From Paenibacillus pabuli NBRC 13638 (GTDB lineage Bacteria > Bacillota > Bacilli > Paenibacillales > Paenibacillaceae), in contig NZ_BCNM01000020.1 in NCBI RefSeq assembly GCF_001514495.1, positions 1 to 64,000 on the forward strand: a stretch of DNA of 64,000 nt, read 5' to 3'. The position numbers and the translations under genes were made by a program. Positions 26,404-34,664 of this stretch are shown here, piece by piece. How positions within the stretch are numbered: the first letter of the stretch is position 1; each line of letters opens with the position of its first letter. The notes beneath the pieces were generated by a model that did not search any database, was not told the DNA's origin, and was given only the letters and a program-made list of their open reading frames with translations.

Positions 26404-28739
26404 ATCCCGCTCAGATCATAATCGTAGTCCGCAACGATCAATACGTCCATATGTCTGGATAACCGCACCAGCCTGCTGACCACCGTTCCCTTTCCACGAT
26501 AGCCGTTCAGCCACCAGACCCGCTTCGCTTGACCAACCACCAACTGCGTTGCTTTTTCCTCAGAAGCTTTACCCGCCAAAATACCAGGTACATCTCTCAG
26601 CCTCTGGCTATGATGAATATGAAATTTGCCGCCCAGTCGAACGGTCAGCTGTTCCAGTTCCTCCAACTGGCATTTCACTTCATCATTCATGACTTGACCT
26701 ACATGAACATGGTGCACATGCCAGACCGCCTTTAACCGGTAGGCTGTACGAAATCCGCGGCGGATCAGTCGTTCAGCATGCTCATCACTGCTTACGCAGA
26801 CAAAGACCGCCTCCTGTCTGCGCCAGGGACCGCGGAGTGCACTTTTGCGTTCCTGTGATTCGAGGCGTTCATCCACATCATCGGCCAATTCCCGCAGAGC
26901 GAGTTCCCGCAAGGCAATCAGATTGCCAATGCGAAAAAAATGACCAAGCGCTTGTTCCACCTTGGCTGCTGCATAGATTTTACCCTCCCGCATGCGTTGC
27001 CGCAAGGCTTGGGGGGCCACATCGATAAGTTGGACCTCATCTGCCGTTTGCAAAATCTGATCCGGCACCGTCTCTCTGACCCGAATTCCCGTAATATGTT
27101 CCACCGCATCGTTCAGACTTTCCAGATGCTGTACATTCACGGTAGTGATGACAGAGATGCCCGCATCCAACAGGATCTGCACATCTTCGTAACGCTTTTG
27201 CCGTAAGCTTCTTGGAACATTCGTATGCGCAAGCTCATCCACCAATACGACTTCAGGACATAGACGAAGAATCGCTTCGGTATCCATTTCTTCAAGCTGC
27301 ACTCCTTGGTATGTCCGCTGCTCCCGCGGAATGATGGATAGTTGGCCGATCTGTTCCACCGTCTCCGCCCGATTATGTGTCTCCAGCAGACCAATCCGTA
27401 CGTCGATGCCTTTGCGGAGCAGATCATTACCCTCCCGGAGCATCATATACGTTTTTCCCACACCTGGCGCAGCACCGATGTATACCTTGAACTTGCCACG
27501 CCGAATCTGACCAATCTGTGCCTTCATCTCCTGCTCGCTTAACCTGCGATAGGTTGGAGTCTCTGTATCTGGCAATCGGGTCGGAAGCACCCGCTCGCCC
27601 TCATGCTGTGCCCGATCGGCTAGCAAAAACAGATCCACCCCCCGCACCCTTCGCAGCAAGGAATTAACAAATGATCCCCGCCACAGCTCCTGCCAGCGAC
27701 TGTGCCGTGAATGTCCCATAACAATACGGGTAATCTGATGCTGGACTGCGTAGCGCGCAAGCGTAGATGGAATGTTACGGCGGTGTAACACAGGCAATTC
27801 CTCAAAATGCCCTCCGAATTTCTCCACCAGTTTGATCATGTTGCGACGAAAAACAGTAGCCTCCTTGGTTAGCGGCTGCTTCATATTGCGAAAGGTTACG
27901 GCATGCAGATCTCCGTTTAATCTCTTCGCAATCTGCTGTCCCCGCCGAATATAGATGGACCCGTTCCAGTGATATTGGGTGGATACCAAAATGCGTTCCA
28001 TAATGCCTGTCGTAACCGTAATTCCCATCTCTTCCCGGTGCTCACGCAGTGATTCGTTGACCCCTTCCGCGACAAGTCGGAGAGCCAGTTCACGCAAAAT
28101 GCCCAAATTGCCATGCCGAAACACCGCTTCACCTTCATGTCCCCGAAGATGTCCCTCGGCAAGACGGCTTAATACAGTCTCCGGGGTTACATCGATCAGC
28201 TTCACTTCATCGGCCAGTTCAAGGGTATCGGCAGGCACGGTATGCTCTGCTGCAATACCCGTTAGCTGGCGCGCAAGCTCCGTATATCCCTCCAGCTCAT
28301 ATACATTCACCGTTGTAATGACACTGATGTTGTGTCGCAGCAAATACTGAATGTCTTCCAGTCGGGTTGCATGACGTGCCCCTTTTCGGTTTCTATGAGC
28401 TAGCCCGTCAACGAGCACAACCTCCGGATTACGTGCCAGCAGGGCATCCAGATTCAGATCCTTCATCTCCATGCCATCCTTCCATTGAGACCAGTGAATG
28501 CTTGGAATCCGCTCCAACTCGCCGAGCTGCTCCACAGTCTCCGGTCTTTGCATGGTCGACACAGCGCAGATTACCACATCAATCCCCTGATGGCGCAATG
28601 TGTTTCCTTCCCTAAGCATATGATACGTTTTGCCCGAACCGCTGACCGGACCGATATATATCTTCAAAGTGCCCTGCTGCAGCTTCGTGATCATCTTCAA
28701 GATGTCTTCCGGGGACTTCCGCTTGAAGCTGTCTTCCAT
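26400..28739 (-). CDS. kdpD: KdpD sensor protein with two tandem KdpD-USP modules
   Basis: The 779-residue protein has no membrane segment or kinase domain. It holds two copies of the KdpD N-terminal module, each followed by a universal-stress-protein domain: about 15-375 and 405-770. Copy 2 is canonical, with Walker A GAAPGVGKT (422-430) and VVLVDELAHTNVP with the acidic pair 501-502. Copy 1 is divergent: GPVSGSGKT (30-38) keeps the Gly-Lys-Thr, but VVLVDGLAHRN (107-117) replaces the key Glu with Gly. Known KdpD proteins carry one such module joined to the kinase. Here the kinase is a separate protein whose gene overlaps by 4 bp. The USP part of KdpD binds c-di-AMP in Staphylococcus; neither copy shows a clean match to that motif. 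Confidence 0.93.
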   Translation of the reverse strand: MEDSFKRKSPEDILKMITKLQQGTLKIYIGPVSGSGKTYHMLREGNTLRHQGIDVVICAVSTMQRPETVEQLGELERIPSIHWSQWKDGMEMKDLNLDALLARNPEVVLVDGLAHRNRKGARHATRLEDIQYLLRHNISVITTVNVYELEGYTELARQLTGIAAEHTVPADTLELADEVKLIDVTPETVLSRLAEGHLRGHEGEAVFRHGNLGILRELALRLVAEGVNESLREHREEMGITVTTGIMERILVSTQYHWNGSIYIRRGQQIAKRLNGDLHAVTFRNMKQPLTKEATVFRRNMIKLVEKFGGHFEELPVLHRRNIPSTLARYAVQHQITRIVMGHSRHSRWQELWRGSFVNSLLRRVRGVDLFLLADRAQHEGERVLPTRLPDTETPTYRRLSEQEMKAQIGQIRRGKFKVYIGAAPGVGKTYMMLREGNDLLRKGIDVRIGLLETHNRAETVEQIGQLSIIPREQRTYQGVQLEEMDTEAILRLCPEVVLVDELAHTNVPRSLRQKRYEDVQILLDAGISVITTVNVQHLESLNDAVEHITGIRVRETVPDQILQTADEVQLIDVAPQALRQRMREGKIYAAAKVEQALGHFFRIGNLIALRELALRELADDVDERLESQERKSALRGPWRRQEAVFVCVSSDEHAERLIRRGFRTAYRLKAVWHVHHVHVGQVMNDEVKCQLEELEQLTVRLGGKFHIHHSQRLRDVPGILAGKASEEKATQLVVGQAKRVWWLNGYRGKGTVVSRLVRLSRHMDVLIVADYDYDLSGM

Positions 28740-28785
28740 CTTTGCTCACTCCCCCCCCAGCATCCCTTTACTTCACATGGAGAAA

Positions 28786-28811
28786 GCCCCCTCCGAAGCT
28801 CGGAAGAAGGC
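28786..28811 (-). terminator. Hairpin between kdpC and kdpD, possible attenuator
   Basis: On the minus strand a GC-rich stem (GCCTTCTTC pairing with GAGGGGGC, some G-U pairs) with a short loop is followed only by TTTC. It could reduce but probably not abolish read-through from kdpFABC into the regulatory genes. The 200-bp gap holds no gene. Confidence 0.4.
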
Positions 28812-28939
28812 CTGATACGAATCCTGTAAAGATAACTGCATCCTCTGTGCCAAGAAAACGTGTATTTTAGATCAAGGCAAACAAAACACCCTTTTAGCCT
28901 GTATCCAAAACACATCAACTCACCCTAACAGGATGCTTG

Positions 28940-29500
28940 TTATTTCAGTTCAGCCGTCAATGCCAAATTCAAATCAGTCACATTCACACGCGGTTCACCG
29001 AACAATCCTAACTCTCGCCCTTGTGTATGTTCCTCCACGATCTTGGTAAGCTCTTGCTCTCCAAGGCCTGTTGCCTGGCTAATTCGCGGAATCTGTGCTT
29101 TTGCCGCTTCAGGCGAAAGATCGGGATCAAGGCCGGAACCAGAACCCGTCACAAGATCGGCCGGAATTCGCTGCAATCCCGGATTCTCTTGCTTAAGCTG
29201 AGATACCTTTTCCTTCATCTCAGTAATATATGCCTCCGAGGCCACAGCGCGATTGGAACCTGTCGATGCGGTGCCATCATAATTGGCGTTCGATGCCCGG
29301 GGCTGGAACAGTCCCGGCGACTTTACTTCCTGCGCCAGCAGCGACGAACCGATGGTTTTCCCACTTTGTGTGATTAGACTGCCGTTGGCCTGTTTCGAGA
29401 AGAGCAGCTGCGCCGCTCCGGTTGTAGCCAGCGGGTAAATAATACCGCAAATCAGCATAAGCACGACAGACAACCGAATGGCGGGCAGTACCTGTTTCAT
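28940..29500 (-). CDS. kdpC: KdpC subunit of the potassium-transporting ATPase
   Basis: The 186-residue protein has a single N-terminal transmembrane helix (about 8-28). The periplasm-facing domain carries the KdpC signatures FQPRASNANYDG, GSNRA, PADLVTGSGSGLDPDLSPEAA and ELGLFGEPRVNVTDLNLAL. KdpC bridges KdpA and KdpB and raises ATP affinity. The ATG at 29500 is preferred; a GTG three codons upstream exists at 29509. It follows kdpB after about 35 bp. Confidence 0.95.
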   Translation of the reverse strand: MKQVLPAIRLSVVLMLICGIIYPLATTGAAQLLFSKQANGSLITQSGKTIGSSLLAQEVKSPGLFQPRASNANYDGTASTGSNRAVASEAYITEMKEKVSQLKQENPGLQRIPADLVTGSGSGLDPDLSPEAAKAQIPRISQATGLGEQELTKIVEEHTQGRELGLFGEPRVNVTDLNLALTAELK

Positions 29501-29536
29501 ATGAATCACATCCTGATTTCGTTATTAGTTAAAACA

Positions 29537-31681
29537 TCACACCAGATGAAGACCCGACAGCACCAGATCAATCAGCTTAATTCCGATAAAGGGTACGATT
29601 ACACCGCCCACACCATAGATGAACACATTCCGTCCAAGCAGCCGCTCCGCGGACATGGCCCGATACTTCACACCCCGCATGGCGATTGGGATGAGCAGCG
29701 GGATAATGATGGCGTTGAAGATCAACGCTGACAGAATCGCGGACTGCGGTGAAGCGAGATTCATAATATTAAGTGCCTGAAGCTGCGGCATGGCTAGAAT
29801 AAACATGGCCGGAATGATGGCGAAATACTTGGCAATATCATTGGATATCGAAAAGGTCGTCAGTGCACCGCGGGTAATGAGCAGCTGCTTACCAATGGAG
29901 ACCACCGACAACAGCTTGGTCGGGTCGGAATCCAGATCAATCATATTGGCCGCTTCCTTGGCCGCCATGGTGCCCGAATTCATCGCCAGGCCCACATCGG
30001 CCTGCGCCAGAGCAGGCGCATCGTTGGTGCCGTCGCCGGTCATGGCGACAAGCTTGCCCTCCTGCTGCTCTTTTTTGATCGCGGTAATCTTGTCTTCTGG
30101 CTTAGCTTCGGCAATAAAATCATCCACGCCCGCTTCCAGCGCAATAGTCGCCGCTGTCAGGGGGTTATCCCCTGTACACATGATTGTCTTGATGCCCATG
30201 GATCGCATCTCTGCAAACTTCTCTTTCAGTCCTGGTTTCACCGTATCTTTCAAATAGATCACACCATAAATCTGGTCATCAATCGCAACAGCAAGCGGTG
30301 TACCCCCAGCCTTGGCAATTCGGTTAGCTATATCGTCCAAATCGCCGGGTATCCGTCCCCCACGGGAGGAAATATGGCGTTTGATCGCATCCACCGCACC
30401 TTTGCGAATCTGCTTCCCACCGCTTAGATTCAGACCCGACATGCGGGTCTCTGCGGTGAAGTTCACATGTTCAGCATCTGCATATTCTGTCTCCGACCAG
30501 TTCTCGCCCTGCTTGCCAGCCAATTCCACGACCGAGCGCCCCTCTGGTGTCTCATCGACTACGGAAGCTTGCAGCGCAGCCCGGGTCACCTCCTGTGCAG
30601 ATACGCCCTGAACGGGAATAAACTCCGAGGCCATGCGGTTGCCGTACGTAATTGTTCCGGTTTTGTCCAGGATTAGCGTGTCAATATCGCCTGCCGCTTC
30701 CACCGCTTTACCCGACATGGCGAGTACGTTGAACTGCGTGACACGGTCCATCCCCGCAATACCGATCGCAGATAACAACCCGCCAATCGTCGTCGGAATC
30801 AGACAGACAAGCAATGCGATAAGGGTAGCCAGATCAAGCCGGATGCCCAAATAGTTCGCCATTGGCACCATGGTCATGATGACAATCAGGAATATCAGGG
30901 TCAACACGGCGAGCAGTGTTGTTAGCGCAATTTCATTCGGCGTTTTCTGGCGCTGTGCGCCTTCAACGAGAGAGATCATTCGGTCGAGGAACGACTCCCC
31001 CGGATCGGTCTGCACACGCATCACGATATAGTCGGAAGTAACCCGCGTGCCTCCCGTAACGGAGGAGAAGTCGCCGCCAGCCTCCTTGATTACGGGAGCC
31101 GATTCACCGGTAATGGCAGACTCGTCGATAGAGGCCAGCCCTTCAATAATCTCCCCGTCCGTGGGAATCAGTTCTCCTGCTTCTACACGGACGATATCTC
31201 CTTTTTTCAACTGGGTCGACGACACTTGCTTGATGGTTCCGTCTTTCTGTACCAGCTTCGCAGTGGTGTCCGATTTCGTCTTGCGCAGCGTATCCGCCTG
31301 AGCCTTGCCCCGTCCCTCTGCCAGTGCTTCTGCAAAGTTGGCAAACAGCAATGTGAACAACAGGATGAGAAACACCGCGATGTTGTATCCCCGCCCTGCC
31401 TCGGATGCAACAAACAGATCCGGATGGATACATAACAGTAATGTGATGAGTGTGCCAACTTCGACGATAAACATTACCGGATTTTTGATCATGACGACCG
31501 GGTTCAGCTTCTTGAAGGCATCCAGAGATGCCTGGAGCAGAATATCCCGACTTAATGTTTTGGTTCTTTTGGGCGTACCGGGATCCGTACCCGTACCTCT
31601 CGTTCCTTTACCCTGGGTTCTGATCGTGCCTCTGTCTAATCCTTCCACCGTCTGTTCCTTCTTTCGTTCTACAACATTCAT
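29537..31681 (-). CDS. kdpB: KdpB, ATP-hydrolysing subunit of the potassium pump
   Basis: The 714-residue P-type ATPase shows the phosphorylation motif DKTGT (in LILDKTGTITYG), the actuator motif TGESAPV, TGDGTNDAPALAQADVG and MNSGTMAAKEAANMIDLDSDPTKL. The N-terminus is about 30 residues longer than usual and rich in Gly, Thr, Arg and Lys (GTIRTQGKGTRGTGTDPG), before the conserved KLNPVVMIKNPVMFIVEVG. The ATG at 31681 follows GGAGG; an earlier GTG at 31702 overlaps that site. KdpB powers potassium movement through KdpA. It sits in the order F-A-B-C. Confidence 0.96.
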   Translation of the reverse strand: MNVVERKKEQTVEGLDRGTIRTQGKGTRGTGTDPGTPKRTKTLSRDILLQASLDAFKKLNPVVMIKNPVMFIVEVGTLITLLLCIHPDLFVASEAGRGYNIAVFLILLFTLLFANFAEALAEGRGKAQADTLRKTKSDTTAKLVQKDGTIKQVSSTQLKKGDIVRVEAGELIPTDGEIIEGLASIDESAITGESAPVIKEAGGDFSSVTGGTRVTSDYIVMRVQTDPGESFLDRMISLVEGAQRQKTPNEIALTTLLAVLTLIFLIVIMTMVPMANYLGIRLDLATLIALLVCLIPTTIGGLLSAIGIAGMDRVTQFNVLAMSGKAVEAAGDIDTLILDKTGTITYGNRMASEFIPVQGVSAQEVTRAALQASVVDETPEGRSVVELAGKQGENWSETEYADAEHVNFTAETRMSGLNLSGGKQIRKGAVDAIKRHISSRGGRIPGDLDDIANRIAKAGGTPLAVAIDDQIYGVIYLKDTVKPGLKEKFAEMRSMGIKTIMCTGDNPLTAATIALEAGVDDFIAEAKPEDKITAIKKEQQEGKLVAMTGDGTNDAPALAQADVGLAMNSGTMAAKEAANMIDLDSDPTKLLSVVSIGKQLLITRGALTTFSISNDIAKYFAIIPAMFILAMPQLQALNIMNLASPQSAILSALIFNAIIIPLLIPIAMRGVKYRAMSAERLLGRNVFIYGVGGVIVPFIGIKLIDLVLSGLHLV

Positions 31682-31763
31682 TGTGGTAATCCACCTCCGC
31701 ACTTTGCGTCCTTGCTCGTATTCCCATATCCGATCACCGTACCATTCATCATTGGGCCTTCCA

Positions 31764-33443
31764 TCATCGAATCATTGCCAAATGTTCTGCAATCGGTCCA
31801 AGCGCCAGTGATGGGAAGAACGTCAGCGCCCCAACGACCACAATCATCATCACCAGAATTCCTGCAAAAAGAGGTGTGTGCGTACGCAGTGTACCCGTTG
31901 TTACGGGAACCATTCGTTTGGTGGCCAGTGATCCGGCAATGGCGATCATTGCGATCATGGAAATGTATCTTCCGAGCAGCATCACCACACCAATGGCGAT
32001 GTTGTAAAAGTCCGTGTTGGCATTCAGCCCGGCAAATGCCGATCCATTATTGGCAGCCCCAGATGCAAAGGCATATAATACCTCGCTCAGACCATGCATG
32101 CCTGAATTTGAAATCGAAGCAACAGATTCAGGACGCATAAGCGCCAGCGCGGTCGGAGCCAGAATAATTAAAGGATGAACAAGCAGCGCGATGGACGCGA
32201 GCTTCACTTCCTTACCCTCAATTTTTTTGCCCAGAAATTCAGGGGTCCGCCCAACCATCAGCCCACAGATAAACACGGCCAGAATCACATAGAGCAATCC
32301 GTTGAGCAAACCTACTCCTTTACCACCGAATACGTTGTTGAGCATCATCTCGGCCAGTGCAACCATGCCACCAAGCGGTGTGAGCGACTCATGCATATTG
32401 TTCACTGACCCGGTTGTGGCTGCTGTGGTCACCGCTGTGAAAAGCGCCGATTCGGATACCCCAAACCTGACTTCCTTGCCTTCCATATTACCTTGGATTC
32501 CCATCGCATCCAGCGCTGGCACACCGCGATATTCCGAAACAAATACCGTGGTCAGCATCACGAGGAAAAGTAAACTCATGGCCGCAAACAGCGTCCAGCC
32601 CTGCTTCCGGTTGTTCACCATGATGCCGAAGGCGTAAACCAGCGCAGTAGGAAGCAGCATCATGCAGACGATATGCACCAGGTTCGACAACGCCGTGGGG
32701 TTCTCAAATGGATGCGCTGCATTGGTTCCGAACCAGCCTCCACCATTGGTACCCAAGTGTTTGATCGATTCCAGCGAAGCGACCAGCCCGCGGCTAATCG
32801 TCTGCTGCGCCCCGTCCAGCGTGGTCGCGTTCACGGCTCCCGCCAGTGTCTGAGGCACACCCTGGAATACGAGGAACAACGCCACAATGAAGCTCAGCGG
32901 CAAAAAGATTCTCGTAATCGACCGTACCACGTCGACGTAAAAGTTCCCCAGTTCATCCCGTCGGCCCACCAGGCCGCGAATGAAGGCAATAGCGACCGCG
33001 AAGCCGGTCGCGGCTGAGGTGAACATCGGAAACGTTACTGCCAGCATCTGGGACAGATACGACAGGGCGTTCTCTCCCGTGTAAGACTGCCAGTTCGTGT
33101 TGGTCATGAACGATGCAGCTGTATTAAACGCCTGTGCCGCAGGCATATTGCCGATGCCATCCGGGTTGAGCGGCAAATACTTTTGCAGCCGCAGCACCAG
33201 AAACATCAATAACAGCATGACGAAGTTTGAGATGAGCACGGCTGACAGGTACTTTTTCCAACCCATCGACTCGTTCTCCTTCACCCCCATCAATCGATAC
33301 AGGAATCGCTCAGGCCCGCCAAATATCCGATCCAGTCCTGTTCGTTTGCCGTCAAACACCTTCACCAGATAACTCCCCACTGGCTTCACCAGCAGTATGA
33401 TGATCAGCAGCGTCACCGCTACTTGTAATAAACCGCTACTCAT
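31764..33443 (-). CDS. kdpA: KdpA, potassium-binding and translocating subunit
   Basis: The 559-residue protein has about ten transmembrane helices of the superfamily of potassium transporters. The selectivity-filter regions are visible as NTNWQSY, LGTNGGGWFGTNAAHPFENP, TTGSVNNMHESLTPLGG and GAANNGSAFAGLNANT. Its length is normal. A GGGAGGA site precedes the ATG. It works with KdpB, KdpC and KdpF as a high-affinity potassium uptake pump, expected to be expressed in low potassium. Confidence 0.97.
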   Translation of the reverse strand: MSSGLLQVAVTLLIIILLVKPVGSYLVKVFDGKRTGLDRIFGGPERFLYRLMGVKENESMGWKKYLSAVLISNFVMLLLMFLVLRLQKYLPLNPDGIGNMPAAQAFNTAASFMTNTNWQSYTGENALSYLSQMLAVTFPMFTSAATGFAVAIAFIRGLVGRRDELGNFYVDVVRSITRIFLPLSFIVALFLVFQGVPQTLAGAVNATTLDGAQQTISRGLVASLESIKHLGTNGGGWFGTNAAHPFENPTALSNLVHIVCMMLLPTALVYAFGIMVNNRKQGWTLFAAMSLLFLVMLTTVFVSEYRGVPALDAMGIQGNMEGKEVRFGVSESALFTAVTTAATTGSVNNMHESLTPLGGMVALAEMMLNNVFGGKGVGLLNGLLYVILAVFICGLMVGRTPEFLGKKIEGKEVKLASIALLVHPLIILAPTALALMRPESVASISNSGMHGLSEVLYAFASGAANNGSAFAGLNANTDFYNIAIGVVMLLGRYISMIAMIAIAGSLATKRMVPVTTGTLRTHTPLFAGILVMMIVVVGALTFFPSLALGPIAEHLAMIR

Positions 33444-33506
33444 ATCCGTATGTCCTCCCTGAAATCGACAATCCGATTGCCTCTGAAATTGTACACCATG
33501 CCACCA

Positions 33507-33584
33507 TCAGAATTTCTCTGGCCTCACCAGCACATAACCGAGATAAATCACCAATGCCAATACAATAACTCCGATGACGATCAT
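33507..33584 (-). CDS. kdpF: KdpF, small membrane subunit
   Basis: A 25-residue single-helix protein: a hydrophobic core of Ile, Val and Leu, then YLGYVLVRPEKF, which resembles the LGYLVYALINAEAF end of Escherichia coli KdpF. AGGGGGAG lies 5 nt before the ATG. It lies 63 bp upstream of kdpA. KdpF stabilises the KdpABC complex. Confidence 0.88.
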   Translation of the reverse strand: MIVIGVIVLALVIYLGYVLVRPEKF

Positions 33585-33604
33585 GCGGCTCCCCCTCTCT
33601 GCCT

Positions 33605-33691
33605 CAAGCCTTCTCGCAAAATTTCACAAATCCCCAGAACACCATAAACAACAGCACCATCAGCCCGATTATCGTGGCATCATTCACCATT
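33605..33691 (-). CDS. 28-residue membrane protein upstream of kdpF
   Basis: A short frame begins with ATG 8 nt after GGGAGGT and encodes MVNDATIIGLMVLLF followed by MVFWGFVKFCEKA. One hydrophobic helix (about 6-22) ends in a positively charged tail with Phe, Trp and Cys. It stops 20 bp before kdpF and looks like the first gene of the kdp transcript. It is not KdpF, which is the next frame. A second small subunit or regulator of the pump is possible; no function is known to me. Confidence 0.75.
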
Positions 33692-33757
33692 CGGCTAACC
33701 TCCCTCTCTCTACCGTTCTTCCTACTTGCTACATCAACAATCGTAATACGGAACGCT

Positions 33758-33810
33758 GTAAAAAGGGGGTAAAGAAATCCCTGCCAGGGTGTAAAAAAAG
33801 CGTAAAAAAA
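33758..33810 (-). promoter_or_regulatory. Phased T-tract repeats, probable KdpE binding region of kdp
   Basis: Four GTAAA-type elements start at 33758, 33769, 33791 and 33802, spaced 11, 22 and 11 bp. On the minus strand each reads TTTnTTTAC or TTTTTAC. A perfect palindrome CCCTGCCAGGG (33779-33789) lies in the 22-bp interval. Paired direct repeats one helical turn apart are typical of OmpR-family regulators, and the known KdpE site in Escherichia coli is T-rich. The region ends about 65 bp upstream of the first small gene. A clear -10 was not found. Confidence 0.6.
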
Positions 33811-33849
33811 GACCCGCTCCCTTCAGCAATCAGCTGAAGAAAACGAGTC
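33804..33849 (-). terminator. Rho-independent terminator of the YtxJ-domain gene
   Basis: On the minus strand GACTCG...TTCAGC pairs with GCTGAA...CGGGTC around TGATT, followed by seven T. The T-run coincides with the outermost repeat of the presumed KdpE site. Confidence 0.8.
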
Positions 33850-33869
33850 TATGGATATGGGGAAGTCCT

Positions 33870-34409
33870 TCATCCAAACGGATTCTGGGCCCACTGCATC
33901 AATCTCTTCCGGGTAATTTTCCCGTGTGACGTATGTTGAATGACTTGGCCGCTGTCCAGCAGCAGAACTTGAGGTGATTCATGGTGAACCTCGGTATCTT
34001 CCGCAATACGGCGGGACAGCGAGCGACTTTCGATGACTCTGACAATCCGGTACTCCATCTTTTGGGCGGGATCTGATGCATTCGAGCCTACAAACGCCAT
34101 AAACTCCCTGTACGCTCTCGCACTAGTAGGACAAGTTGTACTGTGTTTCAACAGCAGCACCGGATGATCCTGCGACCGCTCAAGTATCTCTTCCCATTCC
34201 TCATGCTTATGCAATTCCTTGACATGCTCACTCAGCATATCATCCAGCCCTGCACCTGCACGTTTGCTAACAACAGATCCAACCACAACGCCCAATGCCG
34301 CACCAAAGGCAACCCCCAGAGCCAGCTGATTTGCAGCCACACCCATACTTATTCCAATGGCGATACCAAGGACAAGCCAAAGTGCTTGGGGATTTGTTTT
34401 TTTGTCCAT
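33870..34409 (-). CDS. Membrane-anchored YtxJ-type bacilliredoxin
   Basis: The 179-residue protein has a Gly/Ala-rich hydrophobic N-terminus (about 9-50, probably two helices: ALWLVLGIAIGISMGVAAN and LGVAFGAALGVVVGSVV). A YtxJ (BrxC-like) domain follows (about 65-178). The active segment is LLLKHSTTCPTSARAY, with a single Cys as expected for a monothiol bacilliredoxin that removes bacillithiol from proteins. The usual YtxJ protein is about 110 residues and cytosolic, so the membrane anchor is unusual. AGAGGA precedes the ATG. It has its own terminator. Confidence 0.82.
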   Translation of the reverse strand: MDKKTNPQALWLVLGIAIGISMGVAANQLALGVAFGAALGVVVGSVVSKRAGAGLDDMLSEHVKELHKHEEWEEILERSQDHPVLLLKHSTTCPTSARAYREFMAFVGSNASDPAQKMEYRIVRVIESRSLSRRIAEDTEVHHESPQVLLLDSGQVIQHTSHGKITRKRLMQWAQNPFG

Positions 34410-34553
34410 GAAAATCGTCCTCTCTGAAGATTAGACTTTTATATGTATACTCAATCGTTCACTTTAATGTAGGGGCATTCATTCGTTTGACCATATAACC
34501 TCAGGTCTTCATCGTGTTTAACGGGTTTTGTCTTGTGCAAAATTATAACATAG

Positions 34554-34569
34554 GCGCCTGCGCAGGCGC
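34554..34569. other. Perfect 16-bp GC-rich palindrome in an AT-rich divergent region
   Basis: GCGCCTGCGCAGGCGC is a perfect palindrome in an otherwise AT-rich interval between the YtxJ-domain gene and the next plus-strand gene. It has no adjoining T-run on a useful side, so it may be an operator or a leader hairpin rather than a terminator. Confidence 0.45.
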
Positions 34570-34597
34570 TTTATATTCTTCTATGGGTACCCTTTTG

Positions 34598-34606
34598 TGA
34601 TACACT
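34598..34606 (+). promoter_or_regulatory. Extended -10 promoter upstream of the 286-residue protein gene
   Basis: TGATACACT fits an extended -10 element (TGn plus TACACT). It lies about 58 bp before the ATG at 34665. No good -35 is present. Confidence 0.35.
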
Positions 34607-34664
34607 GAATGTAATTTGGCAACGATGAACATGAAGAAAAAGATTGGAAAGGCGGAAATTCGTT

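Noticed and set aside
33692..33803. c-di-AMP (ydaO-type) riboswitch in the kdp leader
   Set aside because: The leader is only about 70-110 nt and shows no conserved ydaO segments; the repeats fit a DNA-binding protein better.
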